A stretch of DNA of 64,000 nt, from positions 952,053 through 1,016,052 of the forward strand of contig NW_006495648.1 of NCBI RefSeq assembly GCF_000471905.2, in the 5' to 3' direction. The notes under the pieces were generated by a model. The model did no database searches and had not been told where the DNA came from. It saw nothing but the letters and a program-made list of their open reading frames with translations. This DNA is from Amborella trichopoda (lineage: Eukaryota > Streptophyta > Magnoliopsida > Amborellales > Amborellaceae). Below, piece by piece: positions 33,838 to 47,030 of this stretch. A program made the position numbers and the translations under genes. Every line of letters begins with the position of its first letter. Within the stretch, counting starts at the first letter, position 1.

Positions 33838-35206
33838 ATCACCCTATTGTTGGTACGGACCTCTCTCAAACAATCATTTGATCTCTTTCTTTCTTAAAAA
33901 CTACTATGGAGTACAATTGCTCCTCTCTTATCCAAATTGGGGATTCATCATCCCCACATTCACGAATTTACCCATGGGAAGTAAGATTCTCCAATCTACT
34001 GCTCCCATGTATTTCTTGAGTGATCTCTCTGACCTTATCACCGTAGCTCAGGCTAAGGGAAACTCGGGAAAGGGTACTCAAACCCCATGTTCCCACCTCT
34101 ACCGGTATCAAAGGCAAGTCCATTGATGTCAATTCCATGAGTGGTCCCACAACCACCTCCCTTCATGCTCACTTTGCTAGTGGCAGACACTCTACATGTC
34201 ATAAGCTCAAGAGTGGTTCTAACACCACTTACCCTCTTCATATGGTCGGTTCTTCTAAAACCACCACATAATTGGGCAATCAAAAAGTTATTCCATCTCT
34301 ACTCTACACTAGCACAACTCATACGATTACGTTGCCCCACACACATCATGCTGGTGGTTCCCTCGCCAGACCATCTTGCTCGAGTGGCTCAAAAGCCACT
34401 CAACACACACTTACACATGTCATGGTAAATGGTTCAACCATTGTTGGGATGAATCGGGGCAAGCAGAAGCTCACCCCTATCGTCTCACCTACTTTGGGTC
34501 TCTTGGGACACGGACCCACTCAGAGTGGTACTCAAACCATTCGTGCATTGCATAATATTCACTCAGCTCAGGGAATTCTGAATGGTGCACCTAAAAGAGC
34601 ACATGACCCATGACTCAGTCAAGGGTCACGAAAAAATATGCACATGCATGCAAATGGCTCTATGGCCATGCAAACTGCCAAGGTCGGCATTCCAACTACC
34701 AAACCTTTCACTTCATCAAGGGATTGGCCCCAAGCCACCCCCAACACTGTTATGGATCGTGCACCTACCTATAGGTCTCGTGCTATTTTTAACCCCAAGG
34801 GAAAAGGATGGTCATATATGTACACTCTTCTACCCCAAAACCCATGATGACATGGTACTCAAAGAACTTCCCTTCAAGTACACTCTTGTCCACTCCCTCT
34901 TCTTCGCATGCACGAGCCAGCCCTCAAGGTTTGACCCAAGGAGTGGTTGTGCCCTCAAGGCCAGTAAAGCAGTCCCTCCCTTCTTCAAACAATGCCCAAC
35001 TACCAAGGTCAACCCTAAAGTCCCTACTCCCGGGGCATCATACCTTGTCATAATTGATTGATTTCGCTCTAGTCTCCTTGAGACAAGCCAATCAGTTAGG
35101 GTGCCCTACCCAATTCCAATTCCAATTTTGGGAACGGATCTATTGGAACCTACGAATCAAGCAGCAGAAGGGCATGAACGTGTCGCTCATAAGAAAGAGG
35201 TCGGCG
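33838..35206 (+). pseudogene. Gag leader and N-terminal region (fossil, element G)
   Basis: Behind the PBS lies a leader with 'ATTGGGGATTCATCATCCCC' (33936-33955), then a long Ser/Thr/His/Pro-rich stretch (34060-35050) that corresponds to 5730-6300 of element B. No zinc knuckle or protease is reached: the piece ends at about 35206, where the inverted LTR L7 starts. It is broken in several places. Confidence 0.55.
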
Positions 35207-36074
35207 TGGTCGGATGCCTTGATCTCGCTCCTCAGATCTAGGCGATCGGTCGGGTTCGAAAGACCCGAGACGTGAGATCGCTTTATCAGGAACCTTGTTC
35301 ATTAAACAAGGACAGGTGCCCAACTGGTGAGAGAGGAATTTTACTCATGAGGTGGGAACCAACCTCACTTGGGTCCGTGACTTACTCGGGATGACTAGCG
35401 TGGGCGCCCTCTTAGATCACGATGGAAAGCCCCCCAGCTACTTCAACTAGTTTGGAATCACCTCTCTTGACCTGCAACCTCTTTGTTTTCTTCAAAGCAC
35501 TAACCTGGTTAATTTGTAAGACAAGTGGGTCAAGGGTACCACCCTTGTCTTGGGGCGAACATGCACAGATGTGCACATTCAGATGGCAGAGGAGAGGATG
35601 AGAAATTAGAGTGATGAAGAAAAGGATTTGAATAAGGGGAGAAAAGAAAAGAGAACTTGACAAGGGAACGAGAATAGCATGATAGCTGGATCAATACAGT
35701 GACTGACTCAGAGTGGTAGCAAGATGGGCACGGTAACTCAAATCGACACGACGGCAATACTACTCGAAACTAAGGCCGATATGACCACCCTAATATGGTG
35801 TGGTAGCAAGACGTGCATGGTACTCTGGATCAGCACGATGGTAATACAGCTCGACAGCCAGACTGCTATGACAGTTCTTGACTGAGTGTATCCTTTAGCC
35901 AAGTAAGAATGGAAGAAGAAAGGAGAAGAGAAGAGAGCGGAGAAAAGACACGAGATGAAGGAGTAGAGAGGTCCCGGCGGCATTAGGCATTGCCGCCCAC
36001 GGCTAGGGAGTAATAGCGTTGTGGCCCCTAGACGGCGTTGGACACTGCTGCTCGTGGTAGAGGGGAGAGCAGAG

Positions 36075-36500
36075 AACTGTAGATGGTGTCGGCCATCGCC
36101 GTCGGTGACACAGGTAGGCAGCAACGACCCTTCACGAGCGGTGATAGGTATCGTCATCTGTGATAGGCACAGAGCGCAAAAGAGAGCAGATGGCAATAAG
36201 CATCGCCATCTGCGACAGACATGAAGCGCCGGTGAGAACCCTATAGGTGGCGGTAAGCATCGTCGTTTGCGATAGGTGCAGGGCGTAAAAGAGAGCATGC
36301 GCAGTGGTAAGCCTCGCCTTCTGCGACAGACGCGAAGCTCGGATGATACGCCCACAGGCGGTGGTAAGCATTGTCATTTGCAATAGATGTGGGATGTTGA
36401 AAACATGTCTTCAGATGGTGATAGTTATCGTCGTCTATGCTTGCACAAGATGCCGAAGACACGCTTGTGGACAGCGGTGAGCAGCATCGTTTGCGACCCG
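36075..36500 (-). repeat. Hairpin-repeat array in LTR L7
   Basis: Six units of 52-60 bp around 'GGTAAGCATCGTC'. One unit has perfect 8-bp arms, CAGATGGC (36185-36192) and GCCATCTG (36203-36210). The units differ in arm sequence but mostly keep pairing. The neighbouring GA-rich tract (36640-36950) has further short dyads around 'GCATGCATG'. Confidence 0.75.
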
Positions 36501-38649
36501 TGAGACAAAATAAATATAGTTCACGGTCGGCAATGCATCGACACACATGACACTAATCTTAGAACCGAAACAGGAGCCCGACCTGCTACTTGAGTACGGC
36601 CTAGCTCACCGTGTCCTTCAGATGGCACTACGCACAACAACGACTAACACCGTGCGTGGACTATGTTGAAGAAAAGAGACGAAGGAAGAGAGAAGAAAAG
36701 AAGTCCGTGCACGGCACTACCATCGCATGCATGACCTGCAAAGTCACAGGAGGAGGAAGAGAGAATAGGGAGAGAAAAGAAAGAGGGAGAAGAAAGAAAG
36801 AGGCATGCACGGCACTGCCACTGCCATGCATAGCCTCTGAGAAAGACTCAGCAGAGAAGAAGAAGGCAGATGAAGAAGAATGAAGAGAAGAAGAGAGACA
36901 AGAAGAGGGAAAAAGGAAACCGAAGAGATAGAAGGGAAGTGAGAGAAAATACCTTAAAGATAGGAGGGATATCAATCTAAACTCTCTCTCTCCTCTCTCT
37001 CTCCAAGATGTGCTCAAGAGAACTCAAGAGGAAGTTCCAAAGCTAAAAGGTCCCCTCTCAATGGGAGGTAGCATATATTTATAGACTAAGGCTAAAACGT
37101 GGGTGGATTACTCAAAACTAACTGTAATTGATGATAATTACCATTTATTTGAATTAAAAAATAGGAAAATAGGGTGCAAAATGATTGATTTTCCCCTGCC
37201 TAATAATTGAGAGAATTTCAAAACAGTCCCTGCTAAGAACTAAGGATGTTCTTGATTCTTCTCGAAAGATCCATTGATGATCCGGCGTCCAAATGAATAA
37301 AAGATGATTGTCATCGTGTAGGGCTCGATACTACGATCATTGTGATGTTAATTTTAAGCCATGAATCACACTTTAAAAGCACGATCACATAACTTGAAAT
37401 TTGAATAGATCTTGAAAACTTTTGATCAATAGTGCATCTTTGTCTTGAACGTTTTTCTTCAATTTCTTTGTTGAATTGCACTAAGCATCTCACCACGATG
37501 GCGTTGCAACAAATGGGATGCGATTTGGTGCCTGAACGAAGATTTGACAATCTTGAACTTTTAGCCGGAATTTGGAATTCCGACTGCTAGAATCAACAGT
37601 GACTTCTACTTGATCTTGTGTGAAATCCGACCGTTCATTACACGTAAGGTTCGGACCAACGATAGCCACGGACCTTACGCATGCGATGCACGGGTCTCAT
37701 GTCGATCGGGCTAGTGGGCGTTGTGATTTGGCCACTCGTGTGAGTGGATATCCTGCTGATTTTTTGCAACTTGCAGCTTCAAAGCACAAACTTCTCTCTA
37801 GTTTTTCTCTTTGCTCCGACATCATCACTAGACGTACCACATATCAAAATGTTCGTTTCAATGAGATGAACACGCTCTAACAAATTTGAGCATGATCCGA
37901 TCTCAAGCGAGAGAGATATGGGTGTCACAAGTTCTCTATTCGTGACTGTTCTTTAATGGAGTTTAATTGTAGGGTGGCCGCATGAGAATAGTGTGCAACT
38001 ATTCCTATTTCGATCTTTTCCCTATAACTTCTTCCTTGAGTGTCCGTTTAAGCTGAAATTTGACCCTTAGGGATTTTCAACAATGTCAAATTCAATGGAA
38101 ATGGTCCCATGACTGTTTGATACTCTAACAGTAGGATTCTAGTTATAGGGGTCCATTTCATTGTGCTAAAGGCTAATTCTGCCAAAATGTTTTTACATCT
38201 GCACTTCCTTAGCCAACTCGGAATGTGAAGAAACTTGGCAAGAGGATTTTAGGAGTCCTCATGAAGATCTTGGACAGTTTTAGAGCCATTCTGAGGTAAC
38301 CAAATTTCCACTATTTCTCAAGCTTTATTTACCGACTTCTCTCTTATTTCGCATCGGAGACCCATGATGCTGAAAAATGTCTTCAAACAGCATGGCCCAC
38401 CGAATGTTGTGCTTAGAGAGAAGCGAGAAGGAAAACATTTAGAAAATTTCCTTCGGCTTTATTTCTTTTTTCTTCCTAGCCACACGACCAGGTGAACGCC
38501 GAGGAAAAATCCACGCAATGTTGTAACCAAATTGCTCAGACGTTTGGACACATTTGTCGCAGATCCATCCGTGAATACATTGGAGAAGAAGAAACTTTGA
38601 GGGATCTTCTCGCAGTCCTCCCCTCACGGGACATTAGTTTTTAATGTCT

Positions 38650-39095
38650 TCACCCTATCAGATGAGTTTGCGACTTGGAGAGATTGGTATTTATAGTCCT
38701 CACCCTATCGGATGATACCCTTGAGGGCCATTTGTGTTTTTGAGGGATCTTATGGTCATTGTCCTAACCCTCAAGGACTCGTTTTTATTTTGAGGGATCT
38801 TTTGTTTATCGTCCTCACCATCAAGGACTCTTTTTTATTTTAGAGGGATCTTTTGGGCATCGTCCTCACCCTCAGGGACTCTATTTGATTTTGGAGGGAG
38901 CTTTTGTTCATCTTCATCACCCTAAGGACTCTCTTTAATTTTGGAGGGATCTTTTGGTCATTGTCCTCATCCTATGGACTCTCTTTGATTTTGGAGGGAT
39001 CTTTTGGTCATCGTCCTCACCCTCGAGGACTCTTTTTTATTTCTGAGGGATCTTTCGATCGTCGTCCTCACCCTCAATGACTCTTTTTGGTCTAG
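38650..39095. repeat. About 51-bp tandem repeat in L7
   Basis: Around seven to eight units of 50-53 bp with 'GAGGGATCTTTTGGTCATCG' and 'TCCTCACCCTCAAGGACTC'. L8 (51650-51690) and L9 (61590-61640) keep only about one unit, so the array expanded in this copy alone. Confidence 0.9.
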
Positions 39096-39589
39096 GTATT
39101 TGGGAGATCTTGTGTGGCTCTCGATCCTGGGTGAGCCATCTTGATTGGATCCTGACACCTGAGGATTTTGTGTGGACCTTGTTAGCCAGAATTATGTCTG
39201 ATTCACAATTGGGTGTCAGCTAAGGCTCTGATGCTATGTCAACCTGCTTTATTGGTCCAAGCACCCTTTGTGGATTTTCACCTGAACTGGGGAAGTGGCA
39301 CCGTAAAGAGGGTTTTCACCAACCTCATTTATTTTTGGGCTCTTTTACTAATGATCTTGCAGCCATGTCCACCCTTTTCATCCATTTTTGCTCACAAGGC
39401 CCTTTTGTGTTTGCACCGTGCCTGGGTTTTATTTTTGGACATTTTTACTCACGGTTTTGTGACCGTACCCATCCACTTTTAATCTTTTTTTCTGACATTT
39501 TTACCCATGTCTCCCTTGTGGGTTTTCGTCATGTCCATCTTTTTTTTTTTTGGAATAAGGTCATGCCTCCAGGACCTTCTGGAAACAGT

Positions 39590-41080
39590 TTAACGTCACT
39601 CTGTACGTGTACTATAGTTTAGGGTCATACCGCTGGACCATGGTGGAAATGGATGATGTTGGTATAGATGGTGGATAGCAGTGACCCATTGGCTAACGGC
39701 ACATACGGATGATGGAATAATTTGTCGTTTTGTGAGCATGGGTGAAACACACTGGGGAATGGTGAATGTTGTAGAGAAAAATGGATCCACTGGAGATTTG
39801 GTGAAGATGGTGTGCACCAAAGGTATTGTGTGCGCATGTGTGTGGAAGAATGTTTAATGTCCTGCTTCCTAGACCTTGTGCAAAGTAGTTTAACGTCATG
39901 CAACAAGGACGTGACTATAGTTTTGGGTCATACAGTTGGACCTTGACTACACAGCTTAAATCCATACATCTAAAACCATGCAGTTTAAGGTCGTGCAACT
40001 AGACCACCACTATAGTTTAAGGTCATATAGTTTTTACCATGGTTGCGCAGTTTAAAGTCTTGCAGCGAGGACCATGCAGTTTAAGGTTGTGCAACTAAAC
40101 CTCCACTACCGTTTAAGGTCATATAGTTTGGACCATGCAATTTAAGGTCGTGCACCTAGACCATTTAGGTGGGTCACCATGTAAGTAAAGCTCTGTGGGG
40201 GGATAGAGATAGTGGTTCGGTGAGAAGCTGACACTAGGGATTAATGGGGGAAATATGACTCCATGGGGATGAAGGGCAGTGGAATGAATGTAACTTCACA
40301 GAGGATAGTGATGGAATACACCCAGTGAAGAGGTGCATCCCTTTCATAGTTTAAAATCATGTGAATAGACTACTTGTCACATCGTGTAACGTCTTGCTAT
40401 AGGGATGTGCATTACAGTTTTAAGGTCTTCTAGCTCAGACCATGTCTATACAGTTTAAAGTCATGCAGCTAGGATCGTGCAGTTTAAAGTCGTGCAACTA
40501 GACCTCTGCTACAGTTTAAGGTCATATAGTTTGGACCATACAGTTTAGGACCGTGCACCTAGACCACCGCTACAGTTTAAGGTCATATAGTTTGGACCAT
40601 ACAATTTAGGGTCATGCATCTAGACCACCGCTACATTTAAGGTGAGATAGTTTGGACCATGCAGTTTAGGGTCGTGCACCTAGACCATCGCTACAGTTTA
40701 AGGTCATATAGTTTGGACCATACAGTTTAGGGTTGTGCACTTAGACCATCGCTATAGTTTAAGGTCATATAGTTTGGACCAAAGTTGTACAATTTAAAAT
40801 TTTGTAACGAAGACCATGTCGTTTAAGGTCTTGCAACTAGACCTCTACTACAATGTAAGGTCATATAGTTTGGACAATGCAGTTTAAGGTCATGCACCTA
40901 GACCACCACTATAGTTTTAGGTCATATAGTTTGGACCAGGCAATTTAGGGCCGTGCAACTAGACCACCACTACAGTTTAAGGTCATATAGTTTGGACCAT
41001 GTAGTTTAGGGTCGTGCACCTAGACCACGATACAGTTTAAGCATGCAGTTTAGGGTCGTGCAACTAGACCATAATGTTGT
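39590..41080. repeat. GTTTAAGGTC minisatellite in L7 (about 61-bp dimer)
   Basis: Same alternation of 'GTTTAAGGTCATATAG' and 'GTTTAGGGTCGTGCA' monomers as in L1. The cleanest stretch is 40480-41050. The interval 39650-39850 and 40150-40370 is irregular, with TGGGGAT-type phrases. Confidence 0.9.
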
Positions 41081-41369
41081 AAGGGAATGTGACTCCATGA
41101 AGAACATAGTCGTAACTAGAGACTTCACTCCCTGAGGATATGACGACTGTAATGCAAAGAGTAGACTCCCTAGGGATGCAGAATGGTGGTCATGACGTAG
41201 TATCTGGGTGTAGCTCCGTTGGAATAGTGAGAGAAATCCATAGAAGAAAGTGCCATAGCACACTCACGATGCTAGGTTTTGAATGACACAAGGGGTGTTA
41301 GGCCTAGATAATGCGCACGGCGCTTAAAGTGGTCCTCTGCTGGCCTCTGGGTGCAAGGGGAGCACTAGT

Positions 41370-44300
41370 ACCAGAAAGGGTACTCTTCTTGGACCGTAAG
41401 AGTGCTGAGCCGATACAGGGGCATTTTGAAGCGTGCTTCCCTGATAGCCACCATCCAATGCTCAACAGGATATTATAACCGATGTTCAAACACGGTCAAG
41501 GTGCTTTTGGAAACTTGGAGCCATGTTAGTAACACGTGGCTGCATGGTCATGAGGAAGCAGGGATGTCTCTGCTAGATCTATACTTCATGAATGGGCTTC
41601 CACTCATCGGTGCTATGTATGACGAGTTCGTGCCCCCAAACTTGGTCATTTTTGGAGGTGAACGGATCGGGAAAAAAGACCCACCAGCTGGACTGTAAGA
41701 GTTATTTGGGATTTACCGGTTGCTCTACTATGAGTCCAAGAATGGACGTGTCTCCTTCACCCAGTGGGTGGCATTCTTCTATGGAGACTGTACTGATGAG
41801 GTTGGTCTAAGCCCGAGAAGAAAGAGGAAGGCATCCATGAAGGAAACTCCTCCATTATTTGAACTGCACAACGGGAATGACCACATCTTCCTGGCGGCGT
41901 ACCTGGTACTCTTCCTGTGCAAGGTTTCTTTCCCCGAAGGAGTAGACACTATACGTCCTGGCATGCTCTAAGTAGCCTGCGACATGGAGAGGAAAAGAGA
42001 GTACGCACTCGCACAGCCGGTCCTATGTAGCAACTACTATAGCTTGGGAGTAGTGTCTAGGGGGAAAGCCTATCTGGGAGATGAAGGAGGCAATGACATA
42101 GTGGACGGTGAAGCCTTCCCATGGGACTTCAAGACGCCTTTCCCCACCCACTATGTATACGGCTGGCTCGAGGCTTATTTCCCTAACACCTACCTCAAAA
42201 ACAGGGAGTTGGAGGAAGCAATGTGCCCGTTTCTCCTAAGGATCACTGAGAAGAAAGCAGTCTTCCATACTCTTGGTCATGCACATAAAATGTTCTACAA
42301 TGACCACCTTCACATGAGTAGGCCCGCCTTTCTTATCCGAAACCTTACGGATCGTGATTTTTTCGACCACTTGGGCAAGATGGTGCTCCTACTACTCATA
42401 AGGAGCTCATGTACATGTTGAGTGTCAGAGGCGGGGTTCTACCCTACTGCACCATCCACAGTGCCAAGTTTGAGGGCTATTTCCCTCAGCGATTCGCCCG
42501 ACAACACGGGATGGACCAAGGGTGCCCATTCTCTGTATTCTTTGAGAAGCAGTACAACAAGATCAATCGTAAAAAGAAGGACCAGATGGGGACTCATCAT
42601 GAGACCTAGCTCCCGAGACAATCACATGGCTTGGGCCACGTGCTTGGAGTTCACCGATATCAACAAGTACATGCTGCCACATTTTGGCAGAACAGTGCAA
42701 GCAACTGAGGCCCACAAACGCTAGTGAGGGATCATCAATAAGGGATGTTGGGAAGTCAGCCACCCCTAGAAAGGGGAGAACTCCCACTAGAGCCCGGACA
42801 CACGGCAGAGGAAAATGGTGAGGACTCCTCCATTGGGGGAGGTATTCACCCTGGGCTTCCCCTGGGATTGGTGCGTCATTGGGCGGCTCCGTCAAATTGC
42901 CGTGGACAAGTCTTTTCCACAGTTCTTGATATAGAGAAGAAGATAGAGAGCATCTTCAACAACCTCTCTATTATTTTCCAGTGGAAGGAGGCCCGCAAGG
43001 TTCCAGGGTATGAAGAGAGCCCGGTCTAAGACTTGAACAAGATAATAGGGAGCGGGCCTCATAGAAACCTTGTCGCCGACTCTTCTCGAGAGGGTGATTT
43101 TGAAACTACTGCACCTTCTCAAGCGAAGGGAAAGAAAAGGAGGCTGGCTCCCCCGGTCGTTCCTCATGCACCAGCTTGTCCTGCGGCACGGGCTTCGAAG
43201 CGCCAGGGACCTAAACTTCTGGTGGTTCAGGAGCCGGTCGATGGCTCTTCGCCACCTGCTTCCTCGGAGTCTTATGTGTCTCCGATGATCGCTGATTCAC
43301 CCTCCGCACTGGAGGATTCATCTTCTCTTTCACCTGAGGCTTCTTCTAGCTCCTCAGAGGTTCCAGCAGGTGCCTCGGATCCCACTACACCAATCGACAT
43401 TGCATCTGACCAGGAAGTGACATCTGTGGCTAAAGGAGAGGGTCCAATCCCAATGGAGATCAATGGGGCTGGCGATGCAAGCCTTGAGGGTGCTGCCCAA
43501 GTTGAGGAGGGTTGTTGTGGTCCCTGAGGCTGCTCTACCTACTGAAGCAGAGGATGCAGTTATGGAAGAGACAAACCCAAGCTCTGCTCAAGAGGGAGGA
43601 CCTGTGGTGATAGAGGAGGCTGGGGCCCTAGAGACTGAAGAAGGGCTACCAGAGTAGCAGGATGTCTCTGCCTCAAGCGACGTAGCTATAGAAGAGGTCG
43701 AAGAGTCGGGACATCCTGAAAGGGCTGACCTCGCAGGCTCATAGATGGTACCCCTGGCTGTCGAGGAGGCAGGCCCTGCCGAGGTAGAGGTGGGGGTTCA
43801 AGAAGAGAGGGAACAAGAAGAAGACACCGCTCCGGGAGAGGAGGCTACTGTGGTGCACCATGATACTGAGCTGGTAGCTCCATTAGGGGAGGTCGCCTTT
43901 GCGCCGGCTGAGGCTGCAGAGCCTACAGAGGGTGAAGCTGCCGCACCTGAACATGAGAGGTCCGAGCTCGAAGAGGTCATGGAAGGAGATTTGAGCGAGA
44001 GGGTTGTTGCTGAGATACCAGGCAGCCTGAGGTTGCCTCTGAATCTAGAGAGCCTGAGGCCTTGGGTTTCGCGATCACTCTCACGATGCTAGTGACCCAT
44101 CTGGCCACTGTTCCTGTGAGTCCTGTGGCTATAGCTAGTGATTCTCTTGTTGTAGTCAGGCATTCTACGCCGCCTAGGCCCATCCTTAGTGGAATTCCTG
44201 AAATTATCATGGAGATGCTTCGGGTAGGCATTCAAAAGCTAAAGAAGCTACCCCTGGCCGAGCTTAGCAATGTGTTGACACAACTGAAGTAGCTTGCCCT

Positions 44301-44800
44301 AGGGGGCACACCAGAGGCCATTTCCTACTTTGATAGCATTGTGAACGGGTTGGAGGGATGGAGGGTAAAGGCTTTGCAAGAGGAAGAGACTATAGCACGG
44401 TTAAGGGGCACCTAGTTAGAGTCCTTGGAAGCCTTATTGGCACACAGCCGCAAACTGGCAGAGGCCCAGGTACAAGAGAGGGAGGCTACTATCTCTCATA
44501 GGTCCACCCTTACTGAGGAGGCCATAACACACCACAACATGGTAAAGACCTTGAAGGAGAAAATAGCCACGTGGGAGCGGGAACTTGAAAAACTGGAGAA
44601 AGAGATGGCAGTTTGGGAGGCTGAGGATAGGGAGCTAGGCAAGAAGCTGCTTGACCTTGAGTACTCCTTGGGCGAAAAGTTCACCTTGGTGGAGCATGAG
44701 GTCAGACTGGTGGTCGAATTGAGAGGAGACATTCGGCGGGCATAAGCATCGACCGAAGAGTGCAGGGGAAAGGTCAATGAGATCATTGATCGTTTTTTAC
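41370..44800 (+). pseudogene. PMD ORF, most complete copy (fossil)
   Basis: The plant mobile domain spans about 41520-42720: 'GLPLIGAMYDEFVPPN' (41594-41641), 'HIFLAAYLVLFLCK' (about 41883-41924), 'FPTHYVYGWLEAYFP' (about 42140-42184) and 'GYFPQRFARQHGMDQG' (about 42475-42520). Then come 'KIESIFNNL' (42935-42960), a Lys/Arg-rich patch (43120-43150), a long acidic Glu/Ala/Val stretch (43270-44000) and a coiled coil (44425-44745). It lies on the strand opposite to gag-protease of the same element. PMD proteins act in the nucleus in the known host cases (MAIN/MAIL1); a role for the element is unknown. It is broken in several places. Confidence 0.8.
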
Positions 44801-44959
44801 AGTGCCTTCTTTCTTTTTTTCTTTTCATTTATTCTATTGTAAAGAAAAGAACACTGGTAATGCCTCCTTGATTTATGAATGAAATAGCTCTTTTCTCTTT
44901 CTGTGTGATGCATGTCTTTTATTCTTCCTTCTCTATCTGCTTCATTGTTTCCGCCCTTT
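44800..44959. other. Convergence zone between PMD ORF and gag-protease
   Basis: T-rich spacer of about 160 bp with 'GATTTATGAATGAAATAG' (near 44870), a plausible plant near-upstream poly(A) element for the PMD transcript. It matches the spacers at 10438-10620 and 14470-14620. Confidence 0.5.
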
Positions 44960-45700
44960 CACAGTGTGAAACAAAAAAGAATAGCCCACTCCTTGCTTTG
45001 TCTTATGACAACTTGATGTGTCTTCAATTACCTCAAATGGGGGAGCAGTTGCTTCCTCACCCCTTAGTGTTTGATAAGACAGGGGATCATAATTCATGGT
45101 TCTCATGATTTGGTGAGTCTGTTTGTTGTAAATATTCTAATCTGGGAGAGCCTTGGATTCGATTCGAGGTGCATTGCTCTAGAGCTCATCATAGGTATTA
45201 GTCTCAGGCACGAACTCCTTGCAAAGATGCGCATAACTTCTAACTGATTCAGGAGGTTGCGAACCTCATTTCTCAGCTCTTCCAAGGGGTCTTGTTCCTT
45301 AGAGCTGAAGGGCTGACCCTTATCTACTGTCCTTCATCGAGAGCACCTGAGAAGAGTAAGACCTTCTTTTGGCTGCTGGTGATCTCCTTACTCAAGGAGG
45401 ATGGGATTTAGAGTATCTTCCTTGATGGTTGGTAAGCCAGTTCTGCTTCTGGGAGAGCAATGAGTACATGCAGAATGTTTTGCTGGTCTAGCATATAGGT
45501 GACCCTTGGTGCTGGAAAGTCTACCTTTAGGGCTTCCTCAACCTTAGGGACTACTTCTGACTCATCATTTTGTCCTGGCTAATTAGAAGTGGATGTAGAG
45601 GGGGAAGCTTCATCTTCGAGGGATGACACCATGACCTCATAGATGTGGCAAGGTATACTTGGGTAAATAGGAGTCAAGGGGAGGATCATGAGGCGAGGGC
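44960..45700 (-). pseudogene. C-terminal segment after protease (fossil)
   Basis: Read leftward it has a coiled-coil part ('MEELRNEVRNLLNQLEVMR', near 45230-45285) and ends with a stretch matching 'GEEATAP..FEVI' and 'KTKQG.G' of element B. No reverse transcriptase follows; the PMD ORF of the other strand begins to its left. It is broken. Confidence 0.6.
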
Positions 45701-46250
45701 CCTATCTCTCTTATAGACTTTCAATCATCATCCTTTGGCTTCTCTGATTCTGAAAGATTAGTGAAATAGTACTTGGCATCAGCATAGTGAGTCTCAGCTA
45801 CTGGGAATAGTCTCTTATCAGCATAGACCATGTGTTGTCTCCCATCTCGACTATACCTAAAGTATTGATGGAGCATGGAAGGAACCACCCCCTGATCGTG
45901 GAGCCAGAGGCGACCAAGAAGGACGTTGTAAGAGGATCGATGTCGATTACGTGGAATTGAGCATAATCATTCAAGTCACCGATCTTAAGGTTAAGACGCA
46001 CCGTTCCGGCTAGCTTCTCTCCTGATTGGTTGAACTCTTGCACAGTGATGTGGGTAGAGTGAGGTCCTCAGATCCTAATCCCAATCGATTGAGAATTCTT
46101 CTTGGGATCAGATTGACTGTTGACCCTCCATCCAGCATAATCCGGTTGATAGGGTAGGCATGTAATTCACCAGTCACAAAGATGGGGTAATTGTGAAATT
46201 TTCCTTGAAGGTCATCTTCTGAAAGGTGATTGTCAAGCACCCACCCAGGA
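45700..46250 (-). pseudogene. Retropepsin-like protease domain (fossil)
   Basis: Contains 'MLDGGSTVNLIPRRILNRLG' (about 46079-46138) with the DGGS active-site form, then 'NQSGEKLAGTVRLNLKIGDL' and a LGR-type loop. The match to element B at 9080-9560 is close. It is broken. Confidence 0.8.
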
Positions 46251-47030
46251 TGGCTGGGTCCACCTCAATACGCTCAACTTTAGTCTCATACACCTCTGGG
46301 TTAGAAAGAGCTTAAACGAGGGTCATACGGTAGTCTCTGAAAAGTATAAGGGTATCATAGATACTTAGAAGGGCTAGAAGCTTTTTCAAATGCCCAACTA
46401 CGTCATATTTCACCTTATCCTCATCAACCTTCTGTGTTCTTGATCCTGTCACTGGTTTAGGTGGTAGGGTAGGTTTAGGAGCAGGTATTGGTTGAGTTCT
46501 GGTTTGCGACACTGGCTGACTTTGTTGTTCGGCAGTTGTGGTCTGAGCTGATGGGGAAATAATAGGGATTTGTATTAAGGATGTGGCAGTTTGAGGTTGA
46601 GGCTTAAGAAAGAGTGAAGGATCAAAAAACTTGAGGACCTTGAGCTTCTGAGGTGTGGGATGCCTCTTGTTCCCTGATCTTAGGCTCATTTGCCCCGTGC
46701 TGAATGATAGTTCCGAGATCTGCACCATATGGGAGGCATCCTTGGAATAGGAGCTTGAGGATGGCTCAGATTTGGCTTGGGCAGCCAGGGCATCAGCAAC
46801 GGTCAAGAATCCAACTGCCTAGGCCAGCATCTTTCTTAGTCGCTTCCTATGCGACTTGTTAATGTTAGTGCCTTCGAGCTCTCGATTTAGAGCATCAAAG
46901 TCTGGGCACTTCCGAGCTAAAGTTGTGAAAGAGATATAAGAAGAGGGAGGAGAAGAAGAAGAAGGGAGTTAGAGTGTTCTTGGCACCTTTTTACATCGTT
47001 ACCAGAATTAGACGTGTGCAGGGGGTATTT
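46250..47030 (-). pseudogene. Gag-protease linker (fossil)
   Basis: Proline- and glutamine-rich linker: 'TPQKLKVLKFFDPSLF' near 46600-46650, then 'QPIPAPKPTLPPKP' near 46450-46490, then 'KYDVVGHLKKLLALLSIYD'. The same order is found at 8160-8950 and 16000-16540. No catalytic motif. Confidence 0.65.

Larger units (their letters stand above)
35207..41330 (-). mobile_element. LTR copy L7
   Basis: About 6.1 kb. Left to right on the plus strand: conserved terminus (35207-35580), hairpin-repeat array, GA-rich tract to 36950, boundary 'TACCTTAAAGATAGGAGGGATATC', middle block (37020-38400), 51-bp array, conserved module (39235-39560), minisatellite (39590-41080) and a short TGGGGATG zone. The promoter-like block seen in L8 (54749) has no counterpart here. 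The right boundary is approximate. Confidence 0.75.

Noticed and set aside
35738-36383. Minus-strand ORFs of up to 205 codons with Cys/Leu repeats
   Set aside because: They follow the 52-60 bp hairpin units of LTR L7. The repeats in the translation reflect the tandem DNA repeat, and no homologous frame persists in L8 or L9.
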